From NCBI RefSeq assembly GCF_051014685.1, contig NC_135060.1, positions 9,486,001 through 9,550,000 of the forward strand: a stretch of 64,000 bases of DNA, written 5' to 3'. Each line of letters begins with the position of its first letter. Within the stretch, counting starts at the first letter, position 1. Origin of the DNA: Ptiloglossa arizonensis. Its lineage: Eukaryota > Arthropoda > Insecta > Hymenoptera > Colletidae. Below, piece after piece: positions 58,373 to 64,000 of the stretch. The position numbers and the translations under genes are program-made. The notes beneath the pieces were generated by a model. The model did not search any database. It worked only from the letters and a program-made list of their open reading frames with translations, and was not told the origin of the DNA.

Positions 58373-61300
58373 TAAAAGTAATAACGATCTCGTATTAAAT
58401 AACGATGTGGCTCTCGAAATAAGTCGTCTTTGAATATTCGATCGATTCGATTCGGTAAAATACACTTGAAAGAAAAAATACGCATGTACCTTCCGAGAAA
58501 AATCGAGACCGATATTTTTGGAGCAATAGAATCACTTTGGTCGACTTATCGATCGAAGATCTTCGACCGAGATCCCGAACGATCCTCGCTTCGGGAGAAA
58601 GTTGGTTAGTTTCGGCGTTCGGTTGGTCAATTTCTAGACTTTAAACGGTAATAAAGATAAAGTAGTCGGAATACGTGTTATACAGCGGTATGTCGGTGCC
58701 GCTCACACCGTGGAACGTAAACGAAACGCCTCGACGTTGAAATTGGAATTGTTGCGGTCGAGTGACGTGAAATCCAATCGAAGAAGAACAGCGAGGAGAG
58801 AGTCTACCGACAGGCCAGATTAATGCGCGACCGATAGAGTCATCGATCCCTCGGTAAACGCGTTACGAACGCGACCTAATGGTTCGAAATCATGGTCGAT
58901 AGCCGAGACTCGTGGCTCTCGATTCGAAAATCCAACGCGACCAGTGAGAGAAGGAGGGAAGGATCTTTTTCAAGAAAAGTGGAAAAAGGTTGAAAGTAGT
59001 CACCGAATTTCGTCCTCTTGGTCGAATGGAATACTCCGTCGCATAAAGAACGCGTTTAGAAGAATCGTTCGTGATAAGTTTTAGCGAGAGTTTCGTAGAA
59101 ATGAGAATTATTAAATACAACGCACACGTGTTTATTCTAAAAGTTCTCACAGACTAAAGACCAATGACTCACACCGTAAGTTCACGCAACGCTCGTCCTT
59201 ACACACAGACGTACACACGTACTTCCATACACGATACGTAGACAACAAAGTGAAAGATGTTACAGACCTACAGTTGATTTTGGTTGTATCTCTTCACGGT
59301 TAGCTTGCCGAGCGAATGGTATATTTTCGTTGTTGTTGTTACTACGAACGATCGAGCGATTTTGGGGTCGAGTTCGATAAACGGGGGCGCGTCGATTTGT
59401 TCAGATTTCGAGGTGAAGAGCCAGAGTACACACGGTTCTTGATTCTCGTCGGTGCTCGTGAAAAGTGGCGTGTATCGATGGACGCCACCGCGCGGAAAGG
59501 TAAATCGTTCGGATTTACGACAACCCGAACCGCGCGCTTTTCACCGATATCTCAACTCGGAAATTTCCTCCGCGACGGAAGACAAATGTAGGACACGGGA
59601 AATTACAAAACGTAGCGAGGACACCGATTTGCCATTCTTTCGTAATACCGTGGCACGATCATCGACGAGATCACGGGAAATTCTCGTGGCGCGATCGTCA
59701 GATTTTATTCGTTCCACTAGGGTTCCACGGTACCCTAATCGATCGGGGGAATCCCCATCGAAACGAAGCGACCACTTCGCGAGATGCTCATCGGTTGAAA
59801 TTTAAAGACCACGAACTCGATTTCGAAAACAAAATTTTGCAATTTTCGGGTTCGTTCTTACGAGATTGTTCGTTACTCAAGGAAACAGAGATCGTTTTTG
59901 TAAGTGGATACGATTTTCGAGCGTATTTCTCTCTACGAGGTATTCTAAATTTACTAAGTACGCTATTTAGAATAGTATCATTTGCGACTATATATACACG
60001 CCGTAAACTATTCGAAATTTGAACGACGAACTTCGAACTTCACCAACACACTACCCAAGTAATTGTTCCATTTACTCCAACACTTCTGATCAATGAAATC
60101 GAAACATCACGTTACTGAGCCCTTGTTCCTCGAGATTTTACAAATGTTGCAAACTACGGGTTAGTAAAATATATTCGCAGAGCGTTTAAGACCAGAGTGG
60201 ATCTATCGTTTGAAATTTTATCGAGTAGCTGTTACGGGGATCATCGTCCAGAAGTCCGATAACCCCGTTCTCGAACGTCCATTTCAATTTCGACAAAACC
60301 GTCGCTGTTTAAGCAACGGTCGAGAATCACCGATTCGTTCCACCGAAGCAAGATAAAAAAAAGAAAAAAAAAAAAAGAAATTCACCAATGACAAGTTTCG
60401 CATCGTTCTTGTAGAAGAACGGTGATCGAAGTACCGTGACCGGATCGAAGTCTCGACGCGTTTAATCATCGCGAACCGGACGAAGAAGAGTCATTCCGCG
60501 TTCCACGTTGACGGTAATAACGTTAATTGCCGGCCGGACTATTGTTCCTAAATCCGAAACCATATGTCCACGTCAAAGGGGGGGCTGACTCTGTGAGTCG
60601 TTTTTCCGATCGATCCCGGCCAATTATCGTCGTCCGCATGGTAGACGCGCGCGATACCCTAACGTTCGTGGTTCAATTTCGGTCCCCCGGTATGCGACGT
60701 CGAGCAAGAAAATCCACGGATTACCGCGACGTGTTCCGATTAACGCGCGGATTAATGGGTCTTTGGATCCGTGTCGCCGAACGAACCAGTCGATTATTTT
60801 TCCAGCGTGATTAACCGCGACGAAGCGGTTTCGTTCCACGAGCAAGATCGGCACCGCGATCGTGGTATCGGCCCCTTTTTCGATCGTGGCCCATTGTCGC
60901 GGTCGGTACGTTCGTTTTATCGCATATTTTTTTCTTCCTTTTCTTCTCTGTTGGCCGATGCACGGATACACCCACTGCGGATAGGCGGCGCGCGATCCTG
61001 TGTCTCGAGGCTTTGTGCGGGCCCGCAAGCTCGAAGGAGACCACCGGTGCAATCTCTTTTTTAACTCACCCTCCGAGCGGGATTTCCGACCGGCTCAAAG
61101 CTAACGATTACACGCCAGTTAACGATCCCTTGTACGCGGACCTTCGTCCGTACTCCTTACCTTCCTACCTTCCCCGAGTCCTCCTTTACTCTCGATTTTC
61201 TTTTTCTTTTGGCCAGAACCGGGCCTTCCGCTCTCACGGCACACGTCCCGAGCCCGCTCTCTCGATCGATAGACGACCAATCGTATCCTTTAGCGGTCGA

Positions 61301-61724
61301 ACCGTCGATGCGGGATTCGAGCGTTCGTGCGCGTCTCGGTTTTACTTCTCGTGGTCGAGAAGCGGCCGTACACGGTCGGGAACGAACCATTCCGACGCGT
61401 TTAATTCAAATTCTCCGCAAATATCGGGAATCGCGATCTCCACGACTTTCGAAGATCCGGGACGGATACTTTTCGTTCGGAATTGCATTCGGCGAGGTTA
61501 CCACTCTATCCGTTCTTCTTCGATTTTTACTTATTCTTCAAGGACGATCCACGATCCTCCGGATAAAATATTATACCGTACGTATATCAATTTCCATCGT
61601 CGTTGTACGTTCGAGATCCTCGTTTGTGGAATATTTTACTTTTGTAGATATTTTTTTCAATTACGCTCGAATTACGCGAAATTTTACTTACGTCCTTTTA
61701 TTTGTATCGCGAAATTTTCTCTTT
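58373..61724. other. Gene-free stretch
   Basis: Interrupted poly(A) tract at 60353-60379. CpG-rich from 60500 to 61450, with the window's longest frame (plus, 61013-61795, first codon TTG). That frame has no recognised domain and runs into a family B repeat, so I do not call it a gene. Other frames are short. Confidence 0.45.
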
Positions 61725-62040
61725 GTTGTAAAGTTCAGATTACAGTATGTATGTTTATTATAATATGCAGGGATCTCGCGTATCCAGTAGTATAGTTTTT
61801 GTACATATGAGAATACAAAGTCCGAAGAAACAAGTATACAGTGATATGCCTTGAAGTGAACGACAACAGTGTCGTGTGGTCTTCGTGACTCTCGACTTGG
61901 AATTGTATAAAAAATAACCCAAAAGAAAAATAGCCAAACCGTTGACCGCGTAGTGAACAACCTTTCCGCGCCAATATGCAGACAATCCTTAAAACTGACA
62001 TCGACCATTCGCCATCGACATCTGACACTCTTAGAATCAT
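61725..62040 (-). repeat. Interspersed repeat family B, most complete copy
   Basis: Runs from TTGTAAAGTTCAGATTAC through CAGGGATCTCGCGTATCC, GTCGTGTGGTCTTCGTGACT and CCGTTGACCGCGTAGTGAAC to CCTTAAAACTGACATCGACC and CGACATCTGACACTC. All other copies align to parts of it. No frame is conserved between copies. A family A MITE begins about 40 bp further on. Confidence 0.88.
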
Positions 62041-62076
62041 TTCAACACTCTTCGTTGTTTCTTGCGTTTGAAGATA

Positions 62077-62204
62077 TTGGGTAGTTCCAAAACTCATTTT
62101 GTTTTTTTTTCGATGAAAATGAAACAGGATGTTTTTAGAGAATATAAACATTTGATTAACTTATACATTCTCCATTTTGGAAAACGACTTTCCGAAGAAC
62201 CCAA
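62077..62204 (-). mobile_element. Family A mariner-type MITE (128 bp)
   Basis: TA-flanked. The left end is TTGGGTAGTTCCAAAACTC (diverged) and the right end ACGACTTTCCGAAGAACCCAA, shorter by a few bases than in other copies. Interior ATACATTCTCCATTTTGG matches the family. Confidence 0.88.
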
Positions 62205-64000
62205 TAGGAAAGAAATTCCGCGAGTTTTTGCATCGATCGTTGCCCGCGCGAAGACTGTACCGAACACGGTTGTAGACGAGACTGGAAATGTTATTTCGTG
62301 GACCACTGCAGGCAACTCTTGCGCATTTACGGTGGATACGAGGCACGTGCGAAGTCGAGAAGCGTTCTCCTTAAGTAACGGTACCCCTTTGGGACGGAAC
62401 ACTCGTGTTCCCACCTGCACCGCTGGATACGCCGGAGAAACGATTCCCAGAAATGTCTTCGAATGAAAAATCTTTCCAACAACGAATATCCTCCCGTCTG
62501 GAACGAAAGCGATTGTAATTCTCAACGGTGGCTCGAACCGGCGAACTTCGAACGAAGAGGGACGAACGCGAACGATACAAGAGGCGACGTTGGATTTTTC
62601 AAATTACATATTGACGTCGGAGAGAGCATTTATGTACATACACAGTCCCTGCAGCCCATCGGCTCGGATTTTACCCTCCGCGTCCTCTTATCGAAGACAC
62701 TTAATCTGCGTTTCTATGGCGCAGAATGGGGGTTCGTCGCTGGGGGGTCCCATTGAACACTTCCAGCGGAGACGTCGATAAAACCCCAATCGAAGGGGAC
62801 CGTGCACGCCGGCTACGCGAAGGGGATCGATAGTTTTTCCAAGAACGGTAAATACAGTGTATCGATCTCGTGTTCGCGGCTAATTTTTCCGCGATGAACA
62901 CGAGGATAAGGACAGTTACGGGCGAAACGGAATCGAAGCTTTCCTCGAGGCTTTCGAGGCCCGTATGATACCTTTTCTTCACCACCGGGCCGAGGAAACA
63001 CGTAGATACACTGGAAGCACAAACGGGATTCTCGTTAAAGATTTCCCCTTGCAATTGGAGAGATCCATGCGCGAACAAGTTGGGAAAATTGTACCGCGTA
63101 AATATTCGCACTTTGAAATTCTCTTTTCGAGCCTACGACTCCCGTTTAACCAGTTGCAACTGGTACATTTAACCATTTCTGAGAACATTTTGGTTCCATT
63201 AGTTTAATACACACCAGTGTATTCTAAATAAGTTTTACTCTTTTGTGAAAATCTTGCAAACTGCCGCTATGAGTGTTCAGGCACGCAAAAATCCGCGCGG
63301 CACGCAAAAAAGCCTATAAAAAAATATTTTGCCATACAATATTGCGTATCGATCGTTTTGAACGGTATATCGTTAATAAACTCCATAAATAATTTCGATG
63401 CTCGTTACTGCACGTACGATGAACCGCTCGCGGTGACACGGGTCAGTCGTCGGTTGAACGTTGCTGACGTTTGAACGCGACAGCCTAAACGGACCGATGA
63501 CGCAAATGGGTTAAGATCGTTGTTGCATTCGTTCCAATGGTAAGATCGTTGCCTTCGAGAGGATTTCGCGTCGATCTTCGTCAACCGATTGGTCCCCGTT
63601 TCGCGGGGGTAACGAAACGACCTCGAAAGGTAACGTCGAGCGGCGAAGTTTCCGCGGTAGTTGGCAAGCGAGACGGAAACGGGAAACGATATCGCTAATT
63701 ACCGCCGTTAAGGAGCACAAGAAGCGAGGAAACGGCACGAAAACGTTGTACAACCACGGTAGCTGTAATAAAAGAACATCGGGCGCCTCTTTTTTTTTTC
63801 TTTCCTTTTTCCAACGAAGTTTCTTCGAAGCTCGCGCTGCACAGCGGCCAACGGAGGAGGATCGCGAAGAAAGAAGCTCCGTAGATTGCTCGTGGAAAGG
63901 AGCGGCACTCGAAGAACGATAAGAAACAACGCGCGCGGGGCAAAACAAGAGCAACGCGTCTACGAGGGGCAAGAATGAAATACGCCGGAACCCCGAGACG
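62205..64000. other. Gene-free stretch to window end
   Basis: No recognised gene. GGCACGCAAAAA-type duplication near 63280-63315 and a T9 run near 63789. The 153-codon minus frame at 63511-63972 is S/R/L-rich and unrecognised. A TTATAAA-free, CpG-rich end gives no promoter evidence. Confidence 0.45.

Noticed and set aside
61013..61795. Longest open frame in the window (260 codons, plus)
   Set aside because: Begins on TTG, is S/R/F-rich with no recognised domain, overlaps a second long frame on the same strand, and its end lies inside a family B repeat.
1..64000. tRNA, rRNA, CRISPR array, telomeric TTAGG array or well-known insect microRNA
   Set aside because: None seen on reading; no B-box/T-arm arrangement, spaced direct repeats, TTAGG runs or familiar mature microRNA sequences were noticed. 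A covariance-model search would be decisive.

Overview
The window is eukaryotic and almost wholly non-coding. CpG is abundant everywhere (TCG, CGA, CGCG and TCGA words), long (GA)n/(CT)n tracts recur, and there are mariner-type MITEs (TA target duplications), an LTR with a tRNA-Pro-type primer site, many degenerate minisatellites and no prokaryote-style gene packing. CpG-rich, mariner-rich DNA of this kind fits a hymenopteran insect, probably bee-like. That placement is inference from style, not from a recognised gene. No open reading frame of any length gives a protein family I recognise. Long frames are favoured here by CpG-rich, stop-poor sequence, and most are Arg/Ser-rich shadows.

The best reading is the interior of one or more very large introns, or intergenic DNA around a developmental-type gene. 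The strongest transcript-level signal is at 53688-53798 on the plus strand. A branch-point-like CTAAC and a clean polypyrimidine tract lead into TTTCAG, followed at once by GTAAGC. A second donor (GTGAGT) lies 77 nt downstream. This can be an ordinary 77-nt cassette exon, which is open in one plausible frame, or a recursive-splicing (ratchet) site with its downstream donor. It suggests plus-strand transcription through this part of the window.

Layout. 1-10.7 kb: gene-free, with GC/CpG-rich islands (2.1-3.7 kb, 7.3-8.2 kb, 10.2-10.7 kb) carrying GA tracts, duplicated homeodomain-like and SOX-like motif modules, and a YY1/Pleiohomeotic-like ATGGCGGC site. 10.99-12.96 kb: three separate tandem arrays (171, ~94 and 150 bp periods). 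13-26.8 kb: unremarkable DNA with simple repeats and one MITE fragment. 26.8-46.2 kb: a repeat-dense zone. One family of about 300 bp (called family B here) occurs six times, two or three copies of a second family (D) are present, and there are four MITEs (family A). It also holds a 1.3-kb interval bounded by perfect 15-bp inverted TATACAGGGTG-type ends, and an LTR with PBS (44575-45268). At 46.06 kb a MITE sits inside a family B copy with a clean TA duplication. 46.5-53.7 kb: CpG-rich DNA with simple repeats and one further mariner-like element. 53.7 kb: the splice-site candidate. 54.5-64 kb: two more MITEs, a degenerate minisatellite, an enhancer-like block (56.3-56.6 kb), a reverse-strand family D copy, another family B copy, and plain DNA to the end.

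No complete gene, tRNA, rRNA, CRISPR array or known microRNA could be supported by reading alone.
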